Shown piece by piece: positions 45,479-57,208 of a stretch of DNA of 64,000 bases. Below the pieces are notes generated by a model. That model saw only the letters and a list, made by a program, of their open reading frames with translations, was not told where the DNA came from and searched no databases. This DNA is from Sipunculus nudus (Eukaryota > Annelida > Sipuncula > Golfingiida > Sipunculidae): contig CM049317.1 of the NCBI GenBank assembly GCA_026874595.1, positions 64,708,118 through 64,772,117 of the forward strand. The letters run 5' to 3'. The translations under genes and the position numbers were made by a program. Numbering within the stretch: the stretch's first letter is position 1; each line of letters starts with the position of its first letter.

Positions 45479-46449
45479 AGCAAACACTCCCTGTACACAT
45501 ATAGCATAAAAAAGTAACCCTATATATTATGGAGCCAATACAATAGAACTGAAACAATAAAGCCTAGTATTAGCCAAGTCAAGACTTTTCTTATGATTCA
45601 TGCAGAACATTATAACCACCAGCATAGGTGGAGCATTCTTAGATGCGTAAGCGCAGGAACAAGGGTAGGTGTGGGACGGAGTTTCTCCCCTCACACTGTA
45701 TGGAAAGTTAAATAATAAAAAAAACCCCATAAAATATGCATTTTCATACAGTATTTTGAACAATTACCTGTTTTTTATCACATGCTGCACCACAAATATT
45801 AAATTTACCAAATATTTGATATTGAAATTACAGAATCTTGTGTGCCAAATTGATAATAGTTATACCCATATATAGTCTTCTTCAAATCTTGATAAAACTT
45901 AAGATCAGTTACTGGATTTTTAATTTTACACTGTACCAAAGGCGTGAATGTTATGAAGCACGAAACAAATATAAGCCTACTGAGAGGCAAAGGATATACA
46001 ATTTTCAAACTTACATGGAGTTTGAATTGTAATTATCAAATAAAAATTACCATGAACAATTAATTTACAGAAAATTGACCTGATGTCAGTCATATATAAT
46101 TACACATTGAGCAATATACAAAAAATATATCCTGAAGTAGACCTCTGTATAAGGTTATCAGTTTAAATATTATGCGTACAAGAAGGCCTATATTTCCATC
46201 TCACTAAAACGAATATCATTATATGTAATTCCCTTACCTGTAAAATTACAAAATAATGACCTATATTGCTAAATTAAGAATTAAACTCAATAAAGAAATG
46301 ACGTAAGGCATGTAGACTGAGGGGAAAAACAATGGATTTTCCATTCAAATTGATGGAATTTATGTCATTTCACAAAGAAAGGTACGCTGACCTCCTCCTT
46401 TGGGCGAAAAAGTGGTGGTTGGGGGGGGGGGGGGGGTAGTCCATTATAT

Positions 46450-48075
46450 CTCACTTTATTAGCTCAGCTGACTTTCATCCGCCATATATGGCTTACCTAC
46501 AAATAGGGGAAGACCCTATTGATGTTGAGTTCAAAAGGTCAGAGGTAAAGTTCACAGTACTAAATTGTTCCAAATGCTTTTGAACATATTTCAAGCTAAA
46601 CTGTTCATCCCAAACCTTCAGTCTTTCACATATGCCTCATATATGCATCACTTAATTTGATTAAAACATTATATTTATGGTTCTTTTTTCTTGAAGAAAT
46701 AACTGATTGATTTTGGGGTCAGCTGGACAGGAGGTTTAAGGTTGCAGGTCAAAGTTATTCACACATTGGTTGCCGAGTGATTACTCCAGTTTTAAGCAGT
46801 TAGTAGTAGCCAATCACTTTAGAAAGAATCAAACTGATATGTGGGCAAAAGGCCAAGGTCATAGATCATGGATGTTCACAATGAAAACTTACTTTGTAGA
46901 CCATATTTATTTTTCTTGTATATATAACTATTGCACTTCAACTGGTACATCTCACTGTGTGGACGTAATTGTGAGCAACACTTGTGATATATGACTCCCT
47001 TTTGTATCAGCCCTTTGAATGATAAGTACATCATCAGAGACTGACAGGTATCAAGCAAGCTATGGGATTAGTTCCTGATAGCTCAACAACCATAAATTTT
47101 GCCTCAGACCATCAAGTCACTGTGTTTTAACCAGACATATGTGATATATATTTCTGTCATCGTAGAAGGTTTCAACAAAACTGGCAAATAGGTTCTTTAA
47201 AAAATTTGACTGGAAGTTGTGAACCTCAGCCCATGATGTCGCTGGTCATGCTCGGCAGTTGAGCGTCATGACCCATGAGTCACTTGTATTGAACCGATTC
47301 ACAAATATTATCGCAAGTGGAGTGTCCCAAATACACCATGTACTATACTAGTAAAATGTTCAGGTATTTAAGCTTTCAGGGGTTTACCTGTATGAATCAT
47401 ACGGAGTTCTATGAATGTGTCAAGGAAAATTTAATCTTTCTACACTTTTAGGATGAAAACGGAGACTTTTAGGCACCTTTGGTCTCTATTACCCATATCC
47501 TCCGATCTATGGGGCTCAGAAGTACCTATCAGAATAATTAAAAAAAATATATACAAAAGCTTCAGTATCTTAACAATTAATGCATTGATAACCAAGTTTC
47601 TTTGCATGCATATTCATCATGGAGTGTTTTATCAGCTCCTGCAGAATGGTGGCGCCACCTGGAATTTTATTTTAATTTTACACATTTTTTATCTTTTTTT
47701 GATACCTTCAAAGTTGCAGTCTTCTGTTAACAGGGCACAAATCTTAACCATTCAACCTAGAATCTTCATATTCAAGTACATCCAGGGAGGCCCTTGAAAA
47801 ATCTCCTTGGATACCTGAATTTAGGTCTCTATTACCGATATCCTCAGAGCTATGCTGCTCGTAAGTACCCACCAGAATAATTAAAAATTTGATACAAAAG
47901 CTCTAGTATCTTAATAACTAATGCATTGATCAATCTGATTCTTTGCATTACCTCATTTGGATAAATTACATTAGAATTACATTACAATTCTTTAGAGTGC
48001 CCTTGGGACAACCGGCAGTACCAAACAAATAAATGCGTCTTGTATCACACTATAGCCAATACCGCGTCATAACCC
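46450..48075 (-). repeat. Large dispersed-repeat block in the A/B intergenic region
   Basis: Left edge TTAGCTCAGCTGACTTTCAT, right edge CATAACCCATGGGTCACTTG. Inside, in reversed orientation, are two copies of GGCGCCACC/GTTAACAGGGCAC/CCTAGAATCTTCATATTC blocks and TCTCTATTACCCATATCCTC. These match the 54215-55645 array. Open frames here are by-products. Confidence 0.65.
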
Positions 48076-48316
48076 ATGGGTCACTTGTTTATTATTGTAC
48101 ATACTTCATACATATAAAGGTAATCCCTATGCTTAAAATAGTAAATTTCATAGATAAGAGTCACATGCTAATGTGGTTACTGTCATGGTTACTAATAGCT
48201 CACGAGAGGTTGAGCAGAAAAAGGAAAAAATCAGAACGGGCCAAGTTCCTGTTCTACGTGCAGGCTTACTAGCTGAACCTTGTGTAGAGTACAGATACTG
48301 GGGCGCTTCTGTATGC

Positions 48317-48350
48317 ATGTAATGGCTACCAGTATGTAATGGCTACCGGT
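48317..48350 (+). promoter_or_regulatory. 17-bp tandem duplication at the gene B start codon
   Basis: ATGTAATGGCTACCAGT is followed directly by ATGTAATGGCTACCGGT. The first copy opens a five-codon upstream frame (MATSM then TAA) whose stop lies inside the second copy. The second copy supplies the leader start at 48339. Confidence 0.8.
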
Positions 48351-48399
48351 ATTGTCGTGCTATTCCTCTTGTGTTTCCTCAGGACACAGATTGTAAGAG
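48339..48399 (+). CDS. Gene B exon 1: signal peptide
   Basis: 61 nt, donor AGAG|GTAAGG, phase 1. Encodes MATGIVVLFLLCFLRTQIVR, a hydrophobic leader parallel to gene A exon 1. The upstream ATG at 48322 stops after five codons, so 48339 is preferred. Confidence 0.8.
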
Positions 48400-49090
48400 G
48401 TAAGGGCTTTGTATAACATGCACGTTAAATAATAATCATGTATGATGATCAATGGGAGCATGCAGAACTTTTCTTAAATGTAGTTAACAAGCATGCTATT
48501 TATATCGTAATTTCCAGCAAGCAGTTCATTACTAGGGTCACAGATATCCCTGATTCACCATATACCTGACGTGTAGGTACGTTTGTGCATGTGTGCTCCC
48601 CTCTGTGTGTTTCACGCCCTGGTATATTATGCGTGTACAGTGAGCACAGGTCGGGCAGCCCCCTTTGCTATATTCAGAATTACATAAGTCTGCGCATGCT
48701 TGTGTTAGCTTGTGAAGTGTGACAAAAGCAATAGTTTTTTATGCTTTGCAGGCGGGAAGGGCAACATGTTTTGGCCAGATGGATCGAAGGGTATACAGCA
48801 TTTATTATGCCCTTACATCAAGAACATTTTATATTATAATGTAAAATGTGTAATGTTAAATTATTTCTCGGAAAATAATTACAATAATAATGATAATAAC
48901 AATAACAGTAACAATAACAAAGGACCTATTTGTAACCCTACTCAGCTAAAGTTGACCTAGAAGGAAGGCAAAAATCTAAAATAATAATTGAATAGAGATA
49001 ATGTCTGAGAGGAAACATCTCTGCATAAACGTACAGGATATGAAATTTAATTAAACAGTGCTTACAGGATATAACAGGTCCTGTATATGC

Positions 49091-49092
<2 letters not shown>

Positions 49093-49124
<32 letters not shown>
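49093..49124. repeat. (AT)n microsatellite
   Basis: About 15 AT dinucleotides in gene B intron 1. A second AT/GT run at 49279-49330 ends 10 bp before the exon 2 acceptor, so that acceptor has a TG-rich rather than a pyrimidine-rich tract. Confidence 0.95.
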
Positions 49125-49127
<3 letters not shown>

Positions 49128-49274
49128 TATAGATGAGCTAATTCACAGTTCTAACCTTTTTCATCATTTATCCTTTATGTAGCTCATATAAAACGACCAC
49201 ATAATTATATATGCATATATTTCGCCAAGCTTTTCGTGGAATATAGGGCACTGGAAGAAACGTAAACTTTTTTG

Positions 49275-49330
<56 letters not shown>

Positions 49331-49339
49331 TCCTTTAAG

Positions 49340-49543
49340 GTAATGCGGAGCAGCCAGTGACCTACGATGCGGCTAAGACATACTGCGTAAATACATCGTC
49401 AAAAGGAAGGCTGCCCCTGTATATGGACCCTGAAGGGCAGACCGCTGTTAACAAGGAGATGGGCGAGAAAGGCTACACGTCTGTCTGGCTACCTGTAAAA
49501 CGAAAATATATCGGCTGGCAGCTCTTAAATTATACAAATGCAG
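49340..49543 (+). CDS. Gene B exon 2: CTLD1, N-terminal half
   Basis: 204 nt, acceptor TCCTTTAAG|GTAATG and donor GCAG|GTGAGA, phase 1/1. GNAEQPVTYDAAKTYC and LPLYMDPEGQTAVNKEMGEK are nearly identical to gene A. Open throughout. Confidence 0.87.
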
Positions 49544-50545
49544 GTGAGATTTTGAAATGAAAACTCTTGTCTATTTAATATCTAACGACTTATGTCCCGA
49601 CCTTTTCCCTGTGTGTAATAAAATGTATTGGACACCTTTGCATCTGGTTTATTAAAATGTATTGGACACCTTTGCATCTGGTTTATTTATGTGTACACTA
49701 CGGAGTCTATTACAGTGCTTTCACTCTTTTAAATTTTGGAATATACATTTTCAAAGCTGCGCTGTATTTATGATTCAGTTATATTTTGATTATAACACAA
49801 GCATAGGGTTTGATAAAATTACCTACTATGACAAGCCGAGTACAAACAATCGCATTTTAAGATTTCCCATGGCAAAAGTGCTTTGACGAGTAGAGATATT
49901 TCAACAAGAATGACAGATTATCGTCACTTCTGTAGTAAAGTTAACACTTACCACTCCGAAGCAGAATGATATCTTGGTCGAGGACCAATAATTCTCAAGA
50001 GTTATTTTTTAGTTAATTGCCTTTACATTAAAGTATTTTACTTTGTTACATCAATTGACTATGTAATGTAATGGGCTAAAATAGAACAAGGATATGATAT
50101 TTCATTTTTTTGTGTGAATAAGATAACAAAACACAGAATTCATATACGGAGTAAGATATAAAATATCAAGGTGGTTATCCGGTTTTGATTTTTAACAAAT
50201 GCAAAAAAAAAAAAATCGCCAGGGGGAACCAATAGATTCAGTTTTTAATGTCGTGACTACAGCGATCCTGATTTTTTATACAGCGCCAGGCAAATGTATC
50301 AAAATACTAATATTTAATCAGGACTTTCACGAACGCGGGGTGTAAGCGTCCGTGACGCTTGTAATGTCTTTCGGGCCCCGGTTCTGGGGTTCCAAGCGTC
50401 CGATCGAACTCGCGAATGTCTGCTTGGTGGACCGAGATGACCAAAGGTAGCTCCAGTGTAACACCATGCTGTGTATATATAAGTAATGTGGAATACGTTT
50501 GACGAGTATTGTGTGATAAGTGTACCCTATACTTTCAATCTGCAG

Positions 50546-50668
50546 ATAAAAGGTTTGCTGAGGATCTATGGCCCTCTGGATCCACTTGTGCCATCCTCCA
50601 TCTTCAGAACAGGATCCGACAGGCAGCCAAGTGTAACGTCAAATTTCGATATATATGTCAGTCAAACG
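50546..50668 (+). CDS. Gene B exon 3: CTLD1, C-terminal half
   Basis: 123 nt, acceptor CAATCTGCAG|ATAAAA and donor AAACG|GTAGGT, phase 1/1. FAEDLWPSGSTCAILHLQNR then QAAKCN and FRYICQSN. Same cysteines as gene A but considerably more diverged than exon 2. Confidence 0.87.
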
Positions 50669-51270
50669 GTAGGTCAGAGGTAAAAGTGCACAGGTCAGAA
50701 AGTAAATCAACGAAATAACAAGATAACCATACCTGAATAATGTAAATAATCTTACCCTATTTTTTTTTTAAATTGAAATACTAGAATAATATTTGGCGTC
50801 TCACATCTTAGCGACTCGTTACTATAGGAAAGATTGTGATTGTATTTTTAGATGTATTGATAACACCATTACTTTATTCTTCAAGACAAATTTATCTAAA
50901 ATTCAGATTCAACATGTACCTTTTTTCATTATTTTACGAATTTCTTTACTTTATCTTATTCAAAATGATCAATAATTATCTTGATTTAATAACATTGCAT
51001 TTTATCAGTTAACATTCCAGACAGAGAACAACAGTATATGTCGATTTTGAATTTTTGTCATTCATAAATGTCATTCACTGACGACTCAGCATAAGTTCAA
51101 CATTTAGATAAAACTTGATTCACCACGTTTTATATTATAATTATAGCTTTATTCTTTGTAATATTTTACTTATTTTCAAGGTAAAAGAAAAACAGCTTTA
51201 TGTAAGCCGTAAGATGTTATATGTATTATAATGTTGAAAATGTGATTTCATTTTAATTATTTTTCCACAG

Positions 51271-51528
51271 ACAACTGTCCGGTTGCACAGAAGTATTGTT
51301 TCCATGACAGTGGAGTAACATAACATTACCAATGTGAGAAATTGAACTGGTAAGAAGCCAAGGAGAAATGTGAGAAGGATGGGAAGGTGCTTGCGTTGAT
51401 AACAGGTCGCCATTCTATCAATATGTTTAATGAAATGAGGAAGAAATGGTACCAGGAGGAATGTGACAAGGTCTGGATAGGACTCAGGAAAGAAGAGAGG
51501 AAGTATGATGAAGGATCTACGAAAGCAG
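51271..51528 (+). pseudogene. Gene B exon 4: CTLD2, N-terminal half with two in-frame stops
   Basis: 258 nt, acceptor TTTCCACAG|ACAAC and donor GCAG|GTAACA, as in gene A and the same length. Codons at 51321 and 51351 are TAA where gene A has TAC (tyrosine). From the second stop to the donor only a handful of bases differ from gene A, one of them changing the core Trp of the EEW motif to Arg. Phase 1/1 means exons 4 and 5 could be skipped together without a shift. Confidence 0.9.
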
Positions 51529-52350
51529 GTAACAAATGATAAGAAATTATTATTAATTTTATTAATTGATCTCTTCAGGGTAGAATGTAGGCTGATTGAT
51601 AAATCCAAGAGTTTTACTGGGACCCATTTCCATGAAAACTTCTTGTTAAAACTTTTGTTTCTCGGGAAGAAGAATTATCATCAGAAAAGGATTTCTCAAT
51701 ACCCGTTTTTATATGAGGCCATGTTAGCAGGCTTCGATTGTATGGTGAGCAAAATAAAAGCCAGATCTAATTTTCAAATCCCAGCTCCAAACATAGAATT
51801 GATCTCTACGGTGTATAGACATGAAACTACTTTTGTTGTTATAAGGTGCAAATAAACCTTTCATCGCATAATGAATTTTCAATATCTGTTTGAGTCACAG
51901 ATTAATTTTGTTAAAATGGTATTAGTTTTAAACAGTTACAAATGTACATAGACATTGAGAATGATATAGAAAATCTAAACTACCGTATATTGTTATTTTG
52001 ATAGATATAAAGAAGAGCTACAAAACCGAAATTAGACAATATGTTTAGCTATGTTGCGTGTCAAAATATTCAGAACACAATAACCTGGAAGCATATTATT
52101 GGAATCACAATTAACATGAAAACACTAATTAGTTATACACCGTCAAGTTATGTTGGGTTTAACATCAGGACATGCATTTGCAAATATTATGTTAAATCGT
52201 GTATAAGTGTGAAAGTGATAAAGAATTATGGGCCCAATGAGTGAATGTAAACACAATTTTTTGAGAATCCCATTCTAGGGACCCCACTTCTGGCTGAGGC
52301 CTGCATTCCTGAGAATGCAGATTTCCAGCCTTTTATTTTTTTTGCTTTAG

Positions 52351-52491
52351 GGGACCTTGACCAAGCCCAGTACTGGGTCGCTGAAGAGCCCGGCGTGACG
52401 GGTGACTGTGTAATATTACAGAGGAAACCAGGTGGCGCCTATGTTTGGAAAACAGCAGTTTGTTCCACAACACACCATGTTACCTGCCAGA
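52351..52491 (+). CDS. Gene B exon 5: CTLD2, C-terminal half
   Basis: 141 nt, acceptor TTTGCTTTAG|GGGACC and donor CCAGA|GTAGGT, phase 1/1. QYWVAEEPGVTGDCVILQ: the EPN of gene A is EPG here, and VWKTAVC replaces VWKATDC, so the calcium site is more degraded. Open, but downstream of the exon 4 stops. Confidence 0.8.
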
Positions 52492-53554
52492 GTAGGTGTT
52501 TCAATCATTCTCATTGGATGAATTCCTGTCGAATCAAAGATTTTTCAAATCATATTTTATTTGTTTTTATATTATTCTTAATGGCAGATACTTACACGCT
52601 AAAATATCGGGGCGCATTTTATTTGTAGGCCTATTAATATAAACAGAAAAGCAAATATACATTCGTCTACATTCTGTCAGACGCGTAATGCTACCGGGAC
52701 CGGGATCAGACTTTGGTATGTTGATACAGACGTTCAAATCCCAGAGAATTGTGTTATGGTCAGCTCTTCCAGCCAGAACAGAGGCTTTCCCCAATAATTG
52801 TGAATGGGGACAGTGTCTCGTCGCGCATATAATTAGATTTATCTTTTTTTTTTAATTTGTGGAAACAATTATTTCATTATCAAATAGATTTGGAAATTTC
52901 TTTTTGTTTGTTTAGGTCTGGGGGACAATGTGAGATACATTAATTCATATGTCACCAAATTTAACAGAGCATTTCGTGATGTACACCTTGGGCAAAATAA
53001 AATCACCCAGAAATCGCATAATTACAGATCACCAGATCCAGAAAATTACTTGGATCCTGGATAATCTTTTGTATGTGGTATACGCATCCGCATGAAATAT
53101 ATTCACCTAAGCGGACAGAAAAAATGTGTGTAACGGACCAACGACTCGATAGATGAATTACACGTAAGCCTTCCAACCAGGAGGAAGGCGGCATCTAACA
53201 TACTACATCTTTGCACATTGCATTACATGGAAACATGAGTCCTTCCATAGCATCTTACAGAAGAGTTGGGCGTTTTCCACAAAACCTTTATTCCGTTCTA
53301 AACTTTGCCTCTTCACATTCTTTGCCGATTCACTTTCTTTCAAACTCTCTCTGCATGTAGATTCTCGCCTAGACGCTGTCATCGTACCCTGACAGGTTTA
53401 TTTCTCCCTATTTCTCGTGTCAGCTTGTAAAAACAAATGTCCCATGAAACAAAGGATTTTACTCTCATCCCTTCGATTTGATTAATATTGGAGAACCTAC
53501 ATGCCGCATAACTCAGACTGGTGAGTATATAATTATAAAATATTATCTTGACAG
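52492..53554 (+). other. Gene B region lacking the expected stalk and transmembrane exons
   Basis: Gene A has two exons at this place. I read this interval in all plus frames and found no hydrophobic run of 20 residues between splice sites. The nearest thing is read-through of the exon 5 donor to ILFVFILFLMA, 11 residues, then a stop. Fragments of dispersed repeats (reversed GGATCCTGG and GATCCGG blocks near 53040) are present, so an insertion or replacement may have removed the exons. Confidence 0.6.
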
Positions 53555-53680
53555 CCTTGTCATGGACACGCCCAGCCAGATGAGGTCGATCTACCATTGG
53601 ATCAGATGGATGACCACGCAGCCAGTGGAGCTGCTGCTGTAGCTGTGCCAGTCAGTAAAGTGGCTGCTGCCACGACAGAG
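53555..53680 (+). CDS. Gene B cytoplasmic linker exon
   Basis: 126 nt, phase 0/0, acceptor TTATCTTGACAG|CCTTGT and donor ACAGAG|GTATGC. PCHGHAQPDEVDLPLDQMDD then an Ala/Val-rich stretch. Counterpart of gene A exon 8 but six codons longer and only weakly similar. Confidence 0.7.
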
Positions 53681-53739
53681 GTATGCCGATGACGAAAAAA
53701 CTTGCTAAACTTGCATAACCGGAAACCCGGTTAATACGG

Positions 53740-54110
53740 TCCAAATGGCCGAAACCACAAGTACAAGGGCTATGAATCTCAAAGTAATGTCGTTCAAAAG
53801 ATCGAGTTCGGCTCTCGAGCGACATGGCTGGGTCTCCGCTGCTGGGATCGGTGGAGGGAATGAAGGTTGCTTCGGGCTTTGTGGCTGTGGATGCTGTAGC
53901 TTTCCAAAAGGACAACGGCTCGGGATGAACATGTGGCGCCCCCTACGGCTCCCTGCTTGGCTTGGCGTGGCACTGCGACTGTTGACTCAGAGAACATGCT
54001 TAAGGAGCGCACAGGGCTGAGGTCTTGACCGCAGCAACCTGCAGCTGCTCGATGAGCGTATACCTCTTTTAGCTTGGACGACAGAGGTATTGGTTTCTGT
54101 ATTCTGACCA
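53740..54110. other. GC-richer island in a gene B intron, open in several frames
   Basis: Like 14140-14470, this block has higher GC than its surroundings and open frames on both strands with no recognisable domain. Probably a mobile-element fragment. Not called as a gene. Confidence 0.3.
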
Positions 54111-54214
54111 AGACAATGCACGATATAATTCGTATAGTCCAGTTAATTACTAAACACTTTAAATACAGTTAATTCTGACTCTATGTGAAAATAGTTTCTC
54201 CAGCTCAGGAATAG

Positions 54215-55645
54215 GTAATAAAACAAGTGACCCATGGGTCATTACGCTCAGCTGACTGGGAAGAGATTCGCAAAAGGAAATTTTATCATCTGAAAGGTAG
54301 TATATTTCCATTCAACTGAAGCATCAAACATATTAACCAACAGGCCAAGATTGTGTCTGTATTTATATATCTCAAAAATAGAGAAAAAATGCGTAAACTT
54401 AAAAAAATACAGGTGGCTCCAACAGTGAAGGATATGGGCAACAGAGACCTAATTTCAGGTTTCCACAGACACTTTCATGGGCCTCCTTGCAACACAAAAA
54501 TGAAGATTCTAGGTCCAGTTGTCACAATTTGTGCCACGTTAACAGATGACAGCATCCTTAAAGGTCTCAAAAATAGAGAAAAAAAATCGTAAAAAATCGA
54601 AAAATACAGGTGGCGCCACCAGTCTGCAGAAACTATTGTAACATCTCATGATCAATATGTATGCCAAAAATCATGACCATCAGTGATGTAGTTAATGAGA
54701 TATTGAAGTTTTTGTATAAAATTTTTGACTATTCTGGGGGGGATACTTTTGGGCCCCATAGCTCAAAGGATATGAGTAACAAAGACCTAATTTCTGGTTT
54801 CCATGGAGACTTTTCATAGGTCTCTCACTGTGTCAAGAATGAAGATTCTAGGTCCAGTCTATACGATTTGTGCCCTGTTAACAGATGTTCACATTTTTAA
54901 AGGTCTCAAAAATAGAGAAAACAATTTGTAAAGAATCGAAAAGTACAGGTGGCGCCACCAGTCTGCAGAAACTGATGAAACATCTCATGATCAATATGTA
55001 TGCCAAAAATCATGACCATCAGTGATGTAGTTAATGAAATATTGAAGTTTTTGTATGACATTTTTTACTATTCTGGGGGGTACTTTTGGGCCCCATAGCT
55101 CAAAGGATATGGGTAACAGAGAACTAATTTCTGGTTTCCATGGAGACTTTTCATAGGTCTCTCAGAATGTCAAGAATGAAGATTCTAGGTCCAGTCTTTA
55201 GGATTTGTGCCCTGTTAACAGATGTTCACATTTTTAAGGTCTCAAAAATGGAGAAAAAAAATCGTAAAAATCGAAAAATACAGGTGGCACCACCAGTCTG
55301 CAGGAACTGATGGAACATTTCATGATTAATATGTATGCCAAAAATCATGACCATCAGTGATGTAGTTAATGAGATATTGAAGTTTTTTTTATGAAATTTT
55401 TTACTATTCTGGGGGGTATTTTGGGGCGCCATAGCTCAAAGGATATGGGTAACAGAGACCTAATTTCTAGTTTCCAAGGAGAATTTTAACGACCTCTCAG
55501 AATGTCAAGTTCCAAGATTCTAGGTCCAGCCGTTACGATTTGTGCCTAGTTAACGGACAGACGGACAGACAGACAGACAGACGGACAGACGGACGACGGA
55601 CAAAGAGTGATCGCTATAGCTCAGCATGACTGAAAGTCAGCTGAG
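54215..55645 (+). repeat. Tandem dispersed-repeat array in a gene B intron
   Basis: Opens with GACCCATGGGTCATTACGCT. At least three units of about 337 bp follow (starts near 54607, 54948 and 55282). Each has CAGGTGGCGCCACCAGTCTG, ATGATCAATATGTATGCC, GGGGGGTACTTTTGGGCCCC, GATATGGGTAACAGAG and GATTCTAGGTCCAG. It ends with a GACAGACGGACAGAC run and a near-palindrome, TAGCTCAGC..TGACTGAAAG then TCAGCTGAGCTA. Confidence 0.88.
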
Positions 55646-56230
55646 CTAAAATTCAAGATTGCTATCCCGCCAATTAACATATTGTTGCCCTGATTAGGCT
55701 TAAGTATTTATGTTTGCTAATGAAATGCGTAAAATTAAACGTGATTCCATGTACAGATAGAGGTAACTCAGTGCCACTGCTTATTACAACATGGAGTAGT
55801 GGCTCAGAGAACGGTACCTTGGTTATAAGGGTGCATTACCTGTTCTATGTGTCGCGAAACCAAGTTTGATGGCTCTGTTAGTGGAAGAGTTAGGTCTTAA
55901 CCATTGCATCGACTGAGCAAGACTTAACATATTGTTATTGCTTCGATTGCTATATATAAATGCATAACCTATGAAATTAAATGTACACAGGATGAGGCTC
56001 GCGTAACTTAGAAAAAATTAAGTTATTTTTAATATTGCACGTATTATCATAATTACTGGAGACAGATAAATAAATGACTTATCAAAGCACGATTATTTTG
56101 CTTGAAAGCACTTGTATACTGAGTGAGCTGCAGATTTGATTGATAAGAGACAGCATGGCTGTAGAGTTTATATTAATAACTGTAAACACGTGCAACTATT
56201 TAAATTACATAACTTACCCTTCAGTGCTAA

Positions 56231-56449
56231 TCACATTGGTTTTGCTGGCGCTGGTTTGTCTGTTTGTGTGTTAGCAACTGTTTGTCTGTTAGCAACATTA
56301 CTCAAAAAGTTATAAACGGACATTGATGAAATTTTCAGGATAACTCCTATATGATACAAGAAACAATTGATTTTGGGTCTGATCTGCATTACTACCCGGA
56401 TCCAGGAAATTGCTGCATTTCTGACTATGGCATATGAGGGTAATGACAT
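56231..56449 (-). repeat. Dispersed repeat fragment (TTGATGAAATTTTCAGG type)
   Basis: Contains TGTTAGCAACTGTTTGTC / TGTTAGCAACATTACTC and a TGATGAAATTTTCAGGATA block, then CCGGATCCAGGAAATTGC. These words resemble the family at 58332-58620. Confidence 0.4.
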
Positions 56450-56540
56450 ACTTTGCAGGGGTCTGCGCTCCTTGAGTGCTCTTCTAGTGTTATAGCATGC
56501 TATTGCTCTTGTGAAATACTGGTTATCTATTTATTTGTAG

Positions 56541-56594
56541 AGACTCTTTCTGCAGAGAGAAGAAGGAGGTGACGCGCCAGGTTTAGATGAAGAG
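56541..56594 (+). CDS. Gene B acidic linker exon
   Basis: 54 nt, phase 0/0, acceptor TTATTTGTAG|AGACTC and donor GAAGAG|GTAATA. Encodes RLFLQREEGGDAPGLDEE, homologous to gene A exons 9 and 11. Only one copy was found in gene B. Confidence 0.78.
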
Positions 56595-56811
56595 GTAATA
56601 TACAAAAAAAGCTTTCCAAGAAAATGAACGCCAAAAAAAAAATGGTTGATACAGACATGTACAAATCATTTAGTTAAATGATCAGATTCGTCTGGTTCAG
56701 ACGTTTACGTGGAGTTGATTTCCTTGATGAATGAATGTGAGGTTTATCTGGAGACAAATGATTCATTTATCTGGAGACACAGATTATTTTCATTTTGAAT
56801 ATAATCTTCTA

Positions 56812-57010
56812 TGGCTCAGGGGGTAGAGCCGAGGCGCTAAAACTTTTCACTCTCGGTCATCACTCGAAATGAGCGCTCTGCAGGCTTAATGGGAAGGAGT
56901 TTCACTAATAAACGAGTGCCCCTTTCAGGGTTTTCTCGGTGGTATGACCAAGCGATGGGTTCGATTACACACCTTGGATCCGCAAGTGCAGTAGTCACCG
57001 GACCTGGTTA
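56812..57010 (+). mobile_element. SINE-like element with split A and B boxes
   Basis: TGGCTCAGGGGGTAGAGCC is a good tRNA A-box/D-arm match and GGGTTCGATTACAC a fair B box. They are about 130 bp apart instead of about 40, so either an insertion separates them or the match is partly chance. Confidence 0.35.
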
Positions 57011-57208
57011 ACAAGGATATACAATCAGAGGAAGCGCCTGTCATGTAGTGCGAAGCCGGAAAGGAATTCTGCAGATATACTTAGTTAAGCGAGTATTACA
57101 AAATACAAAAAAATTAGTATAATCTGTAGTTTGGTCACCAATCCATACTTTCTAACAGTTTGCGGTAGTATGTGCATTCCGAGTGCTATCTGTTTCTGTA
57201 TATTTTAG

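Larger units (their letters stand above)
43958..48338. other. Head-to-head intergenic region between genes A and B
   Basis: 4.4 kb between the two start codons, holding the AT/GT tracts, E-box/CRE, octamer-bearing tandem repeat, SINE and a large dispersed-repeat block listed separately. No other exon was recognised. Promoters of both genes must lie here, but I see no clear TATA box next to either start. Confidence 0.6.

Noticed and set aside
47453-47797. 114-codon plus-strand open frame
   Set aside because: It lies in the reversed dispersed-repeat block 46450-48075, and the equivalent frame is broken in other copies.
52395-52628. Read-through of gene B exon 5 giving a short hydrophobic segment that might replace the transmembrane helix
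   Set aside because: Only about 11 hydrophobic residues before a polar stretch and stop, and a normal donor ends the exon. Kept only as a possible retained-intron product.
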